Shown here: positions 6,695 through 15,936 of the stretch, one piece after another
Layout of the letters: each line of letters opens with the position of its first letter
How positions within the stretch are numbered: the first letter of the stretch is position 1
Source of the DNA: UBA2882 sp964619485
GTDB lineage: Bacteria > Bacillota > Clostridia > Lachnospirales > Lachnospiraceae
Assembly: GCA_964619485.1 (NCBI GenBank)
Contig: CAZUCI010000050.1
Coordinates: forward strand, 1 to 23,898
Length of the DNA: 23,898 nucleotides
Reading direction: 5' to 3'
Translations under genes and position numbers: made by a program
Notes under the pieces: generated by a model
The model's database searches: none
What the model was told of the DNA's origin: nothing
What the model saw: only the letters and a program-made list of their open reading frames with translations

Positions 6695-8773
6695 TTAAAT
6701 CAATGCATTTGCATCAATAATCAATGCGATTTCACCATCACCCAAAATGGTAGCTCCACTGATTACCTTGCTCTTGTTAATATATTTTCCAAGGGATTTA
6801 ATTACAATTTCCTGCTGTCCCATCAATTCATCAACTACAAGACCTGCCAGCTTTTCGCCCTTTTTCACAATGGCAACAATCAGGTTGTCTCCCGGCTCTC
6901 TGGTAGACGCAATATCCAGAACCTCATTTAAACGAATAAGTGGAATCACATCCCCACGAAGATTAATTACTTCTTTATTCTGTACAAATTTAATGTCTTC
7001 TGGTGAAATATCCTCAATTGTCTGAATGGAGCCAAGGGAAATGGCATATTTTTCTCCTCCAACCTCGACCATCAGTGCCTGAATAATAGCCAGCGTCAGT
7101 GGAAGACGAATGATAAAGGTACTTCCCTCTCCCAGCTTTGTCTTAACCTCCACATCGCCGCTCAGGGATTCAATTTTAGATTTAACAACATCGAGGCCAA
7201 CGCCTCTGCCGGATACATCAGAAACCTTTTTGGCTGTGGAGAAGCTTGGAAGGAATAAGAGATCAATAATATCCTTGTCACTCATGTTCTCACCCTGCTC
7301 TGCAGTAATCGTTCCTTTTTCTATTGCCTTTGCCTTGACTGCTGCAACATCAATACCCTTTCCATCATCACCGACCTCAATCACGACATTATTTCCATCC
7401 TGATAAGCATTGAGGAATACAGAACCGACCTCATCCTTGCCTCTCTGCTTACGAACCTCGGCCGATTCCAGTCCATGGTCTGCAGAATTACGGAGCAGAT
7501 GCATCAGTGGATCTCCAATTTCATCCACAACAGTTCTGTCCAGCTCGGTCTCTTCACCTGTCATATACAGCTGCATCTTTTTATCCAGCTTCTTGGATAA
7601 ATCACGGATCATCTTGGGGAATTTCTGTAAAACAGATTCAATTGGAACCATTCGAACCTTCATAACAGATTCATGAAGATTGGTGGTGACACTCTCCAGA
7701 TACTCAATTGGCTCATTCACTGCACTGTTGCTGGTAATACCCTCAGTATTGGCTGCAGAAACCAGTGAGTTCTTTGCAATAATCAGCTCACTTACAAGAT
7801 TCATCAAAACATCCAGCTTTTCTATGTCTACACGCACTGTACGGTTTACAATCGGTTTGCCCGGCTGTTTCTTTTCTGCTCTTGCAGGTGTGTTTGTATT
7901 TGTATTCGTATTTGCATTCTCAGCGGATTGTTCGTCCTGCTTTACAGCTTCCTGTTTTTCTTCTTTGGAGGCTTCCACCTCAATTTTGGAAACACAGCAG
8001 CCTGCAATTTCAGAAACGTTCAGAATCGCTTTTTTAACCTTGTCGCAGTCAGCATCGGTAATTAATATAACGCTGAATTCAAAATCGAACTTTTCATCCT
8101 CAATATCCTGTGCGCTGGGCACTGATACAATTGTTTCTCCCAGTTCTTCCAAAGCCTTATAGACAAGAAAGGCTCTCGCTGCCTTCAGAATACAGGATTC
8201 CTGAATGTATACGGTAATTCCCAATACATTCTTGCCTGCCTTGACAGCCTTTCCCATAACGGTCTGCTCTGTGTCACCAAGCTTGATATCACGCCATTTT
8301 TCCTTGAAAGCGTCACTGGCTTCAGCAGCCTGTACAGCCTTAGGTGCTTCCGCTTCCTTCTTCACCTCAGGAGAAGGAGCTGCTCCACCCTTTGTGGCAA
8401 GAATATCATTCAGGGCCTTGATGAGGTGCTCATTATCGTTTGTTCCCTCATCAGAGGTGTTCTGAATATTCTCTGTATATTCCTCCAGAGCATCCAGGCA
8501 CTGAAACAGAATATCAATCATGGCACCATCCGCTTTTATGGTGCTGTTGCGGACCTCTGAGAAAACATTCTCCATATCATGAGTCAGATTCTGCATCCTT
8601 TTATATCCCATGGTACCTGCCATACCCTTCATAGTATGTGCTGCACGGAAAATCTCATTGATGGTATCCATGTTCTCCGGATCCTGCTCTAAATTCATAA
8701 GCTGGTCACTTAAGCTCTGTAAATGTTCCTTTGTCTCATCCAAGAAAATTTCAAGATACTGACTTACGTCCAT
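6695..8773 (-). CDS. cheA: chemotaxis histidine kinase CheA
   Basis: 692 residues with the complete CheA order. P1 phosphotransfer domain has His46 in RAAHTMKGMAGTMG; P2 (about 160-270) is a CheY/CheB docking domain; a linker (about 270-300) contains an Asn-Thr repeat; P3 dimerisation starts at RVDIEKLDVLMNLVSELI; P4 kinase has the N box HLLRNSADHGLE and the G boxes VGDDGKGID and GRGVGLDVV; P5 is CheW-like with GEKYAISLGSI and GDVIPLIRL. It autophosphorylates and passes phosphate to CheY and CheB, both encoded here. The ATG at 8771-8773 follows the cheB stop by 1 base and has AAGG 4 bases before it, so translation is probably coupled to cheB. Confidence 0.97.
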   Translation of the reverse strand: MDVSQYLEIFLDETKEHLQSLSDQLMNLEQDPENMDTINEIFRAAHTMKGMAGTMGYKRMQNLTHDMENVFSEVRNSTIKADGAMIDILFQCLDALEEYTENIQNTSDEGTNDNEHLIKALNDILATKGGAAPSPEVKKEAEAPKAVQAAEASDAFKEKWRDIKLGDTEQTVMGKAVKAGKNVLGITVYIQESCILKAARAFLVYKALEELGETIVSVPSAQDIEDEKFDFEFSVILITDADCDKVKKAILNVSEIAGCCVSKIEVEASKEEKQEAVKQDEQSAENANTNTNTNTPARAEKKQPGKPIVNRTVRVDIEKLDVLMNLVSELIIAKNSLVSAANTEGITSNSAVNEPIEYLESVTTNLHESVMKVRMVPIESVLQKFPKMIRDLSKKLDKKMQLYMTGEETELDRTVVDEIGDPLMHLLRNSADHGLESAEVRKQRGKDEVGSVFLNAYQDGNNVVIEVGDDGKGIDVAAVKAKAIEKGTITAEQGENMSDKDIIDLLFLPSFSTAKKVSDVSGRGVGLDVVKSKIESLSGDVEVKTKLGEGSTFIIRLPLTLAIIQALMVEVGGEKYAISLGSIQTIEDISPEDIKFVQNKEVINLRGDVIPLIRLNEVLDIASTREPGDNLIVAIVKKGEKLAGLVVDELMGQQEIVIKSLGKYINKSKVISGATILGDGEIALIIDANALI
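7889..7912 (-). repeat. 6-base microsatellite (AATACA)x4 in the cheA P2-P3 linker
   Basis: Four tandem hexamers (AATACG, AATACA, AATACA, AACACA on the coding strand) encode Asn-Thr four times in the flexible linker between P2 and P3. Units of 6 bases would change length without shifting frame. Confidence 0.85.
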
Positions 8774-8774
8774 T

Positions 8775-9827
8775 TTACCTTACCCCCACGTTCTTTATTA
8801 TTGTTTCTGCAATTTTATCCAATGGTTTAATTTCATTCGCAAGTCCTGCATTTACCACGCATCGCGGCATTCCATAAACGGAACAGGTTTCCTTGCTCTG
8901 TGCAATGACAAAAATTTTTTTGTGCTGATTCAGATAGGTTATCCCCTTGGTTCCATCTGCTCCCATTCCCGTGAGCACTACACAGGTAATTTCATCATAG
9001 ACAGAATCTCCAAGTGATTCATACATATAATTGGCACAGGGTCTGACCCCTTCCCTTGCCGGTTCATTGGAGAAGGCAATCCATTCCCTGTCCTGCTTTT
9101 TCACAGCCTTCAGATGTACTCCGCCCTTTGCGACATACACATGTCCCTTTTTCAGCTCTGTTCCATCTACAGCCTCCTCAACACTCAGACTGCAAAGGCT
9201 GTTCAAACGTTCTGCCAGAGAAGCAGTAAAACCCACGGGCATATGCTGTACAATCATAACCGGTGCATCCAGATTTTCCGGCAAATGTGTCAGTACCTCC
9301 TGCAAAGCCTTCGGACCACCGGTGGAGCTGGCAATCGCAACAAGCTTTTTCCCGGTCAAACTTCCCGAGCGCTTTTGCACCTCTGTGGACTTTTTTCCCG
9401 CAGGTACATTGGATGGAATTTCACTGTCATCATCTGTCACTGCCAGAAGAATATCCATCAGAAGGCGGTGAAACTCCTCGCCTCTTGCATCCAGAATTCC
9501 ATCTGGCTTTTTGATGAAATCAACGGCACCAAGATTCAGTGCCTCCAGTGTAATTTCTGCTCCCTTTTTTGCTAAAGTCGAACTGATTACCACCTTTACG
9601 GAAAGCTTCCGGCGATTGATTTCTCTCAGTACTCCGAGCCCATCCAGCCTCGGCATAACCAGATCAAGAAGAACAGCATCATATGTATTTTTCTTTAATA
9701 ACTCCACTGCTTCCAAACCGTTAGAGGCAGTATCTGCAACTTCAAAATGATTGTCTGAACCTATTATATCACATAGTATTCTTCTCATGAGTGCAGAGTC
9801 ATCAACAACAAGTATTTTTTTCACCAT
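8775..9827 (-). CDS. cheB: protein-glutamate methylesterase CheB
   Basis: 350 residues. The N-terminal receiver (1-120) has the acidic pair D9-D10, the phosphoacceptor Asp55 in DAVLLDLVMP and Lys107 in FIKKPDG. The C-terminal methylesterase (about 160-345) carries the catalytic triad: Ser168 in IASSTGGPKAL, His195 in IVQHMP and Asp291 in TGMGADGTKG. It demethylates receptor glutamates once activated by CheA. CheR, its opposing methyltransferase, is not in this window. The ATG at 9825-9827 has only a weak GGGG upstream. The neighbouring order flhG - PilZ - cheB - cheA differs from B. subtilis only by the PilZ gene. Confidence 0.96.
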   Translation of the reverse strand: MVKKILVVDDSALMRRILCDIIGSDNHFEVADTASNGLEAVELLKKNTYDAVLLDLVMPRLDGLGVLREINRRKLSVKVVISSTLAKKGAEITLEALNLGAVDFIKKPDGILDARGEEFHRLLMDILLAVTDDDSEIPSNVPAGKKSTEVQKRSGSLTGKKLVAIASSTGGPKALQEVLTHLPENLDAPVMIVQHMPVGFTASLAERLNSLCSLSVEEAVDGTELKKGHVYVAKGGVHLKAVKKQDREWIAFSNEPAREGVRPCANYMYESLGDSVYDEITCVVLTGMGADGTKGITYLNQHKKIFVIAQSKETCSVYGMPRCVVNAGLANEIKPLDKIAETIIKNVGVR

Positions 9828-9848
9828 AACAACCCCATACCAATCAAT

Positions 9849-10562
9849 CTATACCCGTTTTCTTTTCTTTCGCTCTTCTTCAAAAATGTAGCGTATAATT
9901 TCTTCGCGTTTTGCATTGTCGATACACACAAATTTTAAACGGCACTCGTACTCGCCCCTGTTCAGTTCGTTCTCCTTGCAGCTTAAAATTTCTCCTGCGA
10001 GATTATAAACCTGTTCCTTCTCATTAATCATCAAGTGAAAGGTAAGTGCGATATGTGCGCCCGCCTCATACTTTTCGCCCGACATAAACCGAATCCCGCC
10101 GCCACTGATATCAATCACACTGCCCTTTGCAAGAGGCAGCCCCTCCTGAAACTGAAACTGATTCTTTTCCAGTGCCTTTTCTTCCTCTGTCATCAGCTCT
10201 CTCGTTTTTAATGGAAGAATACAGCCATAACGATAGTATTCTCTTCTCTGATGCTTTCGAATCGGTGAGGTCAGCTCACACAGAAGAATGAACACATTAT
10301 TGCTTTTATAGCGGTCAATCACGCGGATAAAACACTGATAGAGTCCCTTTTTTGTGTAAAAGCAAAACTGATATTCCCCATCAATCGGTAGTAAGATCAG
10401 CTTTGACCCCTCCATAGGCATGAGAATTTCCAGCTGCTCCTCATCAAGAATATCGTAAATTCTGGAGGTGTAAACCTTCTTATTCGATGACGCCCCCAGA
10501 ATTGCCTTTTCAACTGCCTGAATTTCTATTTTTTCCCCAGGTCTGACTAATTCCGTCAACAT
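9849..10562 (-). CDS. PilZ-domain c-di-GMP receptor, YcgR/DgrA-like
   Basis: 237 residues. The N-terminal half (about 1-100) is a YcgR-N/DUF5634-like beta domain (LVRPGEKIEIQ at the start). The PilZ domain follows with both c-di-GMP motifs intact: R107-xxx-R111 in RREYYR and D151-x-S-xx-G156 in DISGGG. Such proteins bind c-di-GMP and slow or stop flagellar rotation by acting on the motor (YcgR in enterics, DgrA/YpfA in B. subtilis). A perfect AGGAGG lies before the ATG at 10560-10562, 14 bases after flhG. Its place inside the operon ties c-di-GMP response to motor synthesis. The exact motor target cannot be told from sequence. Confidence 0.88.
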   Translation of the reverse strand: MLTELVRPGEKIEIQAVEKAILGASSNKKVYTSRIYDILDEEQLEILMPMEGSKLILLPIDGEYQFCFYTKKGLYQCFIRVIDRYKSNNVFILLCELTSPIRKHQRREYYRYGCILPLKTRELMTEEEKALEKNQFQFQEGLPLAKGSVIDISGGGIRFMSGEKYEAGAHIALTFHLMINEKEQVYNLAGEILSCKENELNRGEYECRLKFVCIDNAKREEIIRYIFEEERKKRKRV

Positions 10563-10576
10563 TGCCTTACCTCCTG

Positions 10577-11455
10577 CTACTTGTTTTTATTAATAATATG
10601 GGAAAAGAATGCTGCCATTCCCCTCTTTTTAACAGCACTGCCCGTCTCCTTATATAAAAGACTCTCTGCAATTGCACGGTATGCCTTTGCAGATTTTGCA
10701 TTTGGATTTGCCAGTGAAACAGGCATCTGCTGCATCACTGCGCGGGATAAATTTGTATCATAGGGAACCGCACCAAGATACGAAATTGGCAGCTTCAAAT
10801 ATCGTGTTACTACTGCATTCAATTTGGTAAACAGGGACTTCCCTTCCTCCTGTGTTTCCACACGGTTGGCAATCACCTTGATTTGCGACATTTCTCTTGA
10901 AAATCGGCTGTGTCTGTTCAATGCCTTCAGCAGAGAGTAGGAATCCGTAATGGATGTGGGCTCCGGGGTGGTAACCAGTAAAATTTCACCGCTTGCCACA
11001 AGAAATTCCAGTACTGCATCAGAGATTCCAGCACCGGTGTCTACGATAACAATGTCTGCAATCGCGTCCAGCTCTGCGAGGTTTTGAATAATATAAACCA
11101 GATAATCCCTGCTCAGATTGGACAATCCTGCTATGCCGGAGCCTCCCGAAATAAAGCCCACCTCACCGGGTCCCCAGGTGATGATTTCTTTAATGTTCTT
11201 TCCCTGATATAAAAGGTCGCACAGATTATGCTTTGGAACTGTTCCAAACATAATCTCTATATTTGCAAGACCAAAATCCGCATCTAATATGATAACTCTC
11301 TGTCCCATCTGCCTAAAAGCGATTGCAAGGTTAATGGCCGTATTGGATTTGCCAACACCACCCTTTCCGCTTGTAACCGTAATAACTCTTGCCAGAGGTC
11401 TTTGAGGCTGACTGTTCATTTTTATGATATTTCTCAAACTCTCTGCCTGATCCAT
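10577..11455 (-). CDS. flhG: flagellar number regulator FlhG (MinD-like ATPase, YlxH)
   Basis: 292 residues. The deviant Walker A motif GKGGVGKS (30-37), Walker A-prime (ILDADFGLANIEIMFG) and Walker B (DIVIVDTGAG) mark a MinD/ParA ATPase. The N-terminal DQAESLRNII matches the DQAxxLR motif by which FlhG stimulates FlhF GTPase, and the C-terminal amphipathic stretch (AAFFSHIINKNK) is a likely membrane-targeting helix. FlhG controls flagellar number and pattern and, in Gram-positives, brings FliM/FliY C-ring parts to the base. It directly follows flhF (9 bases), its partner. AAGGAGA lies before the ATG. Confidence 0.95.
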   Translation of the reverse strand: MDQAESLRNIIKMNSQPQRPLARVITVTSGKGGVGKSNTAINLAIAFRQMGQRVIILDADFGLANIEIMFGTVPKHNLCDLLYQGKNIKEIITWGPGEVGFISGGSGIAGLSNLSRDYLVYIIQNLAELDAIADIVIVDTGAGISDAVLEFLVASGEILLVTTPEPTSITDSYSLLKALNRHSRFSREMSQIKVIANRVETQEEGKSLFTKLNAVVTRYLKLPISYLGAVPYDTNLSRAVMQQMPVSLANPNAKSAKAYRAIAESLLYKETGSAVKKRGMAAFFSHIINKNK

Positions 11456-11464
11456 ACTCTCTCC

Positions 11465-12688
11465 TTATGAAATATGATTTCCGCCCAAAAGAAGCTTTAC
11501 GGTCTTCTGCGGATTAAAATCCTCCATATCATCCGGGACATTCTGTCCACAGGTTATATAGGACATTTTCTCCCCCGTATGAAGCTTCAGATTCAGTAAA
11601 TTTCCCAGTGTAGTAGTCTCATCCAGCTTGGTAAAAATCAGATTATACCTGGTCATTGCAGAATAGGTATCCGCAATACTCAAAAGATCCTTGTATTTTG
11701 TCGTTGCACTGATGACCAGATATACCTCTTTTTCAACACTCTCATCCAATGCCTGAATAAAATCATTCATGGACTCTCTCTGCTTTTCATTGTGATGGGA
11801 ATGTCCTGCCGTATCCACAAAAATGTAATCAAAGGATGAAAACTCAGCCACTGCCTGCCTGATTTCTTCCGTGGAATAAATAACCCGGAAGGGAACCTCC
11901 AGAATGTTGGCATAGGTCCGAAGCTGTTCTGCTGCGGCAATCCTGTATGTATCAGCTGTTAACAATGCAACCTTCTTTTTTCCCTCCACACAGAATCTGG
12001 AAGCAATTTTAGCGATGGTTGTGGTTTTTCCCACACCGGTTGGTCCGATAAAAAAGATAACCTTGGGACCTTTTTCTGCCGGCGTAATTCCACCTGGCTT
12101 TCCGAATTTCAGAATCAGCTTCTGATATACAATGGAGAGCATGAAATCAATTGGCATATTGGGTTTCATGGAGCGATCCAGCTCATCAATAATCTGATTT
12201 GCATACTTTTCATCGATTTCATTTTCCATCATCGTATTATAAAGAAGCTTAAAGAAGCGGACATTGCTGTTGCTTTCTGCCGGTTCCTCCTTTACAGTCT
12301 CCGTCTTGTCTGACTTCTCTTCCTTTACTTCAGGCTCCTTCACCTGCTCCTCTCTCTGAAACTGCTTTTCCAGAAGACTTTGCAAATTTTCAAGCTTTTC
12401 TTCAATGGCTGCATCATCCTGCTTTTTTTCATCTGACGAAGCTGCCACGGCACTGATACTGCTCTCCGGCTTCCGGGGACTGCCCGCCTTCCTTTGCACG
12501 GGAGCCACACGTTCCGGCTCTTCCTCCAGAGCAACCGTCACCTCGACCATTTTAGGCTTCAAAAAAGAAAAGATTCCTTTTCTTTTAACGTCCTTTACAT
12601 TCATAATCACAACAGCAGAGCCAAGCTCTTTTTTTGCCGCCTCTGTTGCTTCACTTTCTGTTTTTCCCTGAAATTTCTTGATAATCAT
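11465..12688 (-). CDS. flhF: flagellar positioning GTPase FlhF (SRP-type)
   Basis: 407 residues. The N-terminal B domain (1-~140) starts MIIKKFQGKTESEA and contains a Lys/Glu-rich, low-complexity stretch. The NG domain holds G1 GPTGVGKT (215-222), G2 DTYRIAAAEQL (246-), G3 DTAGHS (292-297) and G4 TKLDETTTLGN. It belongs to the SRP GTPase family with Ffh and FtsY and marks the site of flagellum assembly. The ATG at 12686-12688 lies 1 base after the flhA stop, so coupling is likely; the GGTGA ribosome binding site is inside the end of flhA. Confidence 0.95.
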   Translation of the reverse strand: MIIKKFQGKTESEATEAAKKELGSAVVIMNVKDVKRKGIFSFLKPKMVEVTVALEEEPERVAPVQRKAGSPRKPESSISAVAASSDEKKQDDAAIEEKLENLQSLLEKQFQREEQVKEPEVKEEKSDKTETVKEEPAESNSNVRFFKLLYNTMMENEIDEKYANQIIDELDRSMKPNMPIDFMLSIVYQKLILKFGKPGGITPAEKGPKVIFFIGPTGVGKTTTIAKIASRFCVEGKKKVALLTADTYRIAAAEQLRTYANILEVPFRVIYSTEEIRQAVAEFSSFDYIFVDTAGHSHHNEKQRESMNDFIQALDESVEKEVYLVISATTKYKDLLSIADTYSAMTRYNLIFTKLDETTTLGNLLNLKLHTGEKMSYITCGQNVPDDMEDFNPQKTVKLLLGGNHIS

Positions 12689-12689
12689 T

Positions 12690-14729
12690 TTATGCTGTCA
12701 CCATCCCCACTGACTGTAATTCAACATTTGACTCTATCTCATTATAGGATACCACAATCAGGTCATGAAAGTAATCCTCTGTCATCTTTTTAAAGTACAT
12801 TCTCACAATTGGAGAAGTAATTACAACCGGAGTTTTCCCAAGGCTCTCCAGCTTTCCGGTCTCTGTCCTGACGCTGTCAATAATTGCCTTGGTTCTTTCA
12901 GGATCTAATGTCAGATAAGCCCCCTGCTCCGTCTGCTTCACACTTCCCATGATTTCCTGTTCAATCTTAGGGTCCAGGGTCACAACACTTGTGGTCTCAT
13001 TGGCAGGGAAAAACTTTGCACAGATTGCTCTTTTTAAGCTCTGTCTTGCATACTCTGTCAAAATATCTGTATCTCTTGTACTGGAGGCATAATCGGCAAG
13101 TGTTTCAAAAATAGACAAAAGATCTCTGATGGAGATACCCTCCTGCAGCAGATTCTGTAACACCTTCTGTACCTCTCCAAGACCAAGAAGCTTCGGAACA
13201 AGCTCCTCCACGATGGAGGGGTTGGTCTCCTTTAAGTTGTTGATCAGATTCTGAACATCCTGTCTGGTTAACAGCTCTGCAATATGCTGTCTGATAACCT
13301 CAGTCAGATGGGTTGCAATAATACTCGGTGGATCAACAACTGTATAGCCCAGACTTTCCGCACGCTCTCTCTGCCCCTCGGTAATCCAGATGGCCGGGAG
13401 ATGGAACGACGGCTCAAAGGTGGGAATTCCGGTAATTTCTTCCTGGACAAATCCGGGATTCATCGCCATGTAATGATCAAACAGAATCTCTCCCTCCGAA
13501 ACCTGAATACCCTTTATCTTGATAATATACTGGTTGGGGTTGAGCTGAATATTGTCGCGGAGACGAATGATTGGAACAACGGTACCAAGCTCCAGTGCAA
13601 TCTGTCTACGAATCATGACAACACGATCCAGAAGATCTCCACCCTGATTGACATCCGCAAGGGGAATAATTCCATAACCAAATTCCAGCTCGATGGGATC
13701 CACCGAAAGAAGCGAATTCACATTTTCCGGCTGGCGGATTTCCTCTGCCTCCGCCTCTGCATGGTCCACCTCGTTCTCCACCCTGCTTGTTTCAATCTGA
13801 GCCTGGATTGCTCTTCCTGATGCAATAAAGCAGACGCCCAGTGTTACAAAAACAAGAACATTTAATGGTGTTACAATTCCAAAGAAACAGAGAACTGCCC
13901 CAACCATATATAAGACCTTTGGCACGCCGAAAAGCTGCTTGATCAGTGTAGAACCAAAATCCGCCTCCTTGCTGCCCTTTGTTACCAGAATACCAGTTGA
14001 GAGAGAGATTAAAAGAGACGGAATCTGGCTGACCAGTCCATCACCAATTGTCAGAATGGTGTATCGATCCATGGCCGCTGTAATGTCCATACCATTTCGT
14101 AGCACACCCATGGCAATTCCACCAATAATATTGATTGCAGTAATCAGCAGACCGGCGCCCGCATCTCCCTTAACGTATTTAACAGCACCATCCATGCTTC
14201 CGAAAAAGCTGGCCTCCTGCTGTATCTTTTCCCTTCTGACCTTTGCTTCCTGATCGGTAATTGCACCGGTATTTAAATCCGCATCAATCGCCATCTGTTT
14301 ACCTGGCATAGCATCCAGTGTAAATCTTGCAGTAACCTCAGCCACACGTTCAGAGCCCTTATTGATTACCATAAACTGTACAATGATAAGAATAATAAAA
14401 ACAATGACACCAATGATCAGATCACCGCCGCCGACAAACTCACCGAAGGTCTCCACAACGTTTCCCGGGTCGCCAGTCCTGAGAATCAGCTTGGTAGATG
14501 AAACATTCAATGCAATTCGAAACACTGTGGTAAACAAAAGAATTGTTGGGAAAAATGACATTTCCAAAACCTCAACCGCAAACATACAGCGGAAAAGGAT
14601 GACAAAGGAAACTGAAATATTAATGGCAAGTAAAATATCCAAAAGCCAGGATGGAACAGAAATAATCAGCATTACAATTGCAGTCAGAATATAAAGTGCA
14701 ATACCAATATCCGCTTTTCTAAATTTCAT
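12690..14729 (-). CDS. flhA: flagellar export gate protein FlhA
   Basis: 679 residues, near the usual family length. About eight N-terminal membrane helices (to about residue 310) include the FHIPEP-family signature region (FRIALNVSSTKLILRTGDPG) and the cytoplasmic loop with TARFTLDAMPGKQMAIDADL. The C-terminal cytosolic half (from about 340) is the nonameric chaperone-substrate docking ring. FlhA uses proton flow for export of rod, hook and filament proteins. The ATG at 14727-14729 has a strong GGGAGGA upstream. A 97-base purine-rich leader separates it from flhB. Confidence 0.97.
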   Translation of the reverse strand: MKFRKADIGIALYILTAIVMLIISVPSWLLDILLAINISVSFVILFRCMFAVEVLEMSFFPTILLFTTVFRIALNVSSTKLILRTGDPGNVVETFGEFVGGGDLIIGVIVFIILIIVQFMVINKGSERVAEVTARFTLDAMPGKQMAIDADLNTGAITDQEAKVRREKIQQEASFFGSMDGAVKYVKGDAGAGLLITAINIIGGIAMGVLRNGMDITAAMDRYTILTIGDGLVSQIPSLLISLSTGILVTKGSKEADFGSTLIKQLFGVPKVLYMVGAVLCFFGIVTPLNVLVFVTLGVCFIASGRAIQAQIETSRVENEVDHAEAEAEEIRQPENVNSLLSVDPIELEFGYGIIPLADVNQGGDLLDRVVMIRRQIALELGTVVPIIRLRDNIQLNPNQYIIKIKGIQVSEGEILFDHYMAMNPGFVQEEITGIPTFEPSFHLPAIWITEGQRERAESLGYTVVDPPSIIATHLTEVIRQHIAELLTRQDVQNLINNLKETNPSIVEELVPKLLGLGEVQKVLQNLLQEGISIRDLLSIFETLADYASSTRDTDILTEYARQSLKRAICAKFFPANETTSVVTLDPKIEQEIMGSVKQTEQGAYLTLDPERTKAIIDSVRTETGKLESLGKTPVVITSPIVRMYFKKMTEDYFHDLIVVSYNEIESNVELQSVGMVTA

Positions 14730-14753
14730 GCTGATTCCTCCCTTTCCTGTTTT

Positions 14754-14793
14754 CTTATTTTTTTCTTATTTCTTTTCTTATCTCTTTACTTAT
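14754..14793 (-). repeat. phased purine-rich repeat in the flhB-flhA gap
   Basis: On the coding strand ATAAG recurs four times with spacings of 12, 12 and 11 bases inside a nearly all A/G tract (units like AAAAGAAATAAG). It lies about 25 bases upstream of the flhA start, just before the GGGAGGA site. It has stops in every useful frame, so it is not coding. It may act as an unstructured ribosome standby site or be slippage-derived. Confidence 0.7.
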
Positions 14794-14826
14794 TTCTTTT
14801 TTCTCTGCCTGATTGTCTGTGGTTTA

Positions 14827-15936
14827 TTATAATTTTCCCTGCATGTGATAAACCATGGCAAGAATCTCAGCCACCGTCTGATAGAGCTCCGGCGGAACCT
14901 GTTCTCCTATTTCCACATTATAATAAAGCATTCGGGCCAGAGGCTTATTCTCGACAATCTCTATATTATTTTCTCTGGCTGCCTCTTTAATTTTCTGTGC
15001 CAGATAATCCTCGCCCTTTGCAATTACCACAGGTGCCGCTGCTACTTCGCTGTCGTATTTGACCGCCACGGCAAAATGAGTCGGGTTGGTGATAACCACA
15101 TCAGCCTCGGGCAGCTGCTGCATCATTCTCCTTCTGGATACTTCCTGCATTCTCTGTCTGATTTTGCCCTTAATCTGAGGGTCTCCCTCTGACTGCTTGT
15201 ACTCATCCTTGACTTCCTGCTTGGTCATCTTCTGGTCATTATGAAATTTTCTCTTCTGAAAAATAAAATCTGCTGCAGCAATAACGGCAAAAATCAAAGA
15301 AACCTTTAATCCAAAATTAATTGCCAGACTTCCAGCTACCTGTATTCCCTGCAGAAGGGTCATATTAAACAGTAAATAGATGACATCATACTGATTTTTG
15401 AAGGTGGAATAAGCTACCCATGCTATCAGTCCTATTTTGGCAAAGGATTTAATCAGCTCAGCCAGAGACTGCACTGAAAAGATTCTCTTAAAACCATTGA
15501 CCGGATTCATTTTGCTAAACTTGGGCATAAGCGGTTTGGTTGTCACCTTCCATTTAACCTGAATGTAATCTGACAAAAAAGCAACAACAAAACCAATCAG
15601 CAGAAATGGTGCCATAACAACCAGCATCTGTACCATCATATTGAGCAGCAGTGCATAAATATCCTTTGTATTGATAAATCCATCACTTAATTTGATGATA
15701 GAAGGAATCTTTTCATATAAGAATGGGAAAATCCCCAGAAAACGTTCTCCCAGAAATCCCATTCCGAATTTCAGGATTAAGAACATGGCAATAAGACCAG
15801 TGGCATTTGCAATTTCCTTACTTTTTGCAACCTGGCCTTCTTTTCTGGCGTCCTCCAGTTTTTTCCCGGTAGGCTCTTCTGTTTTTTCTCCGCCTGGACC
15901 ATCCTTGGCGAAATACTGAAGATCATATCGTATCAT
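14827..15936 (-). CDS. flhB: flagellar export switch protein FlhB
   Basis: 369 residues. A hydrophilic N-terminus (GGEKTEEPTGKKLEDARKEGQ) precedes four membrane helices, then the cytoplasmic switch domain with the self-cleavage site N284-P285-T286-H287 (TNPTHFAVAVKYD). Cleavage between Asn and Pro switches export from hook to filament substrates. The start overlaps the fliR stop (ATGA), and GGAGG lies 10-11 bases before the ATG. In some Clostridium species fliR and flhB are fused; here they are separate but coupled. Confidence 0.96.
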   Translation of the reverse strand: MIRYDLQYFAKDGPGGEKTEEPTGKKLEDARKEGQVAKSKEIANATGLIAMFLILKFGMGFLGERFLGIFPFLYEKIPSIIKLSDGFINTKDIYALLLNMMVQMLVVMAPFLLIGFVVAFLSDYIQVKWKVTTKPLMPKFSKMNPVNGFKRIFSVQSLAELIKSFAKIGLIAWVAYSTFKNQYDVIYLLFNMTLLQGIQVAGSLAINFGLKVSLIFAVIAAADFIFQKRKFHNDQKMTKQEVKDEYKQSEGDPQIKGKIRQRMQEVSRRRMMQQLPEADVVITNPTHFAVAVKYDSEVAAAPVVIAKGEDYLAQKIKEAARENNIEIVENKPLARMLYYNVEIGEQVPPELYQTVAEILAMVYHMQGKL

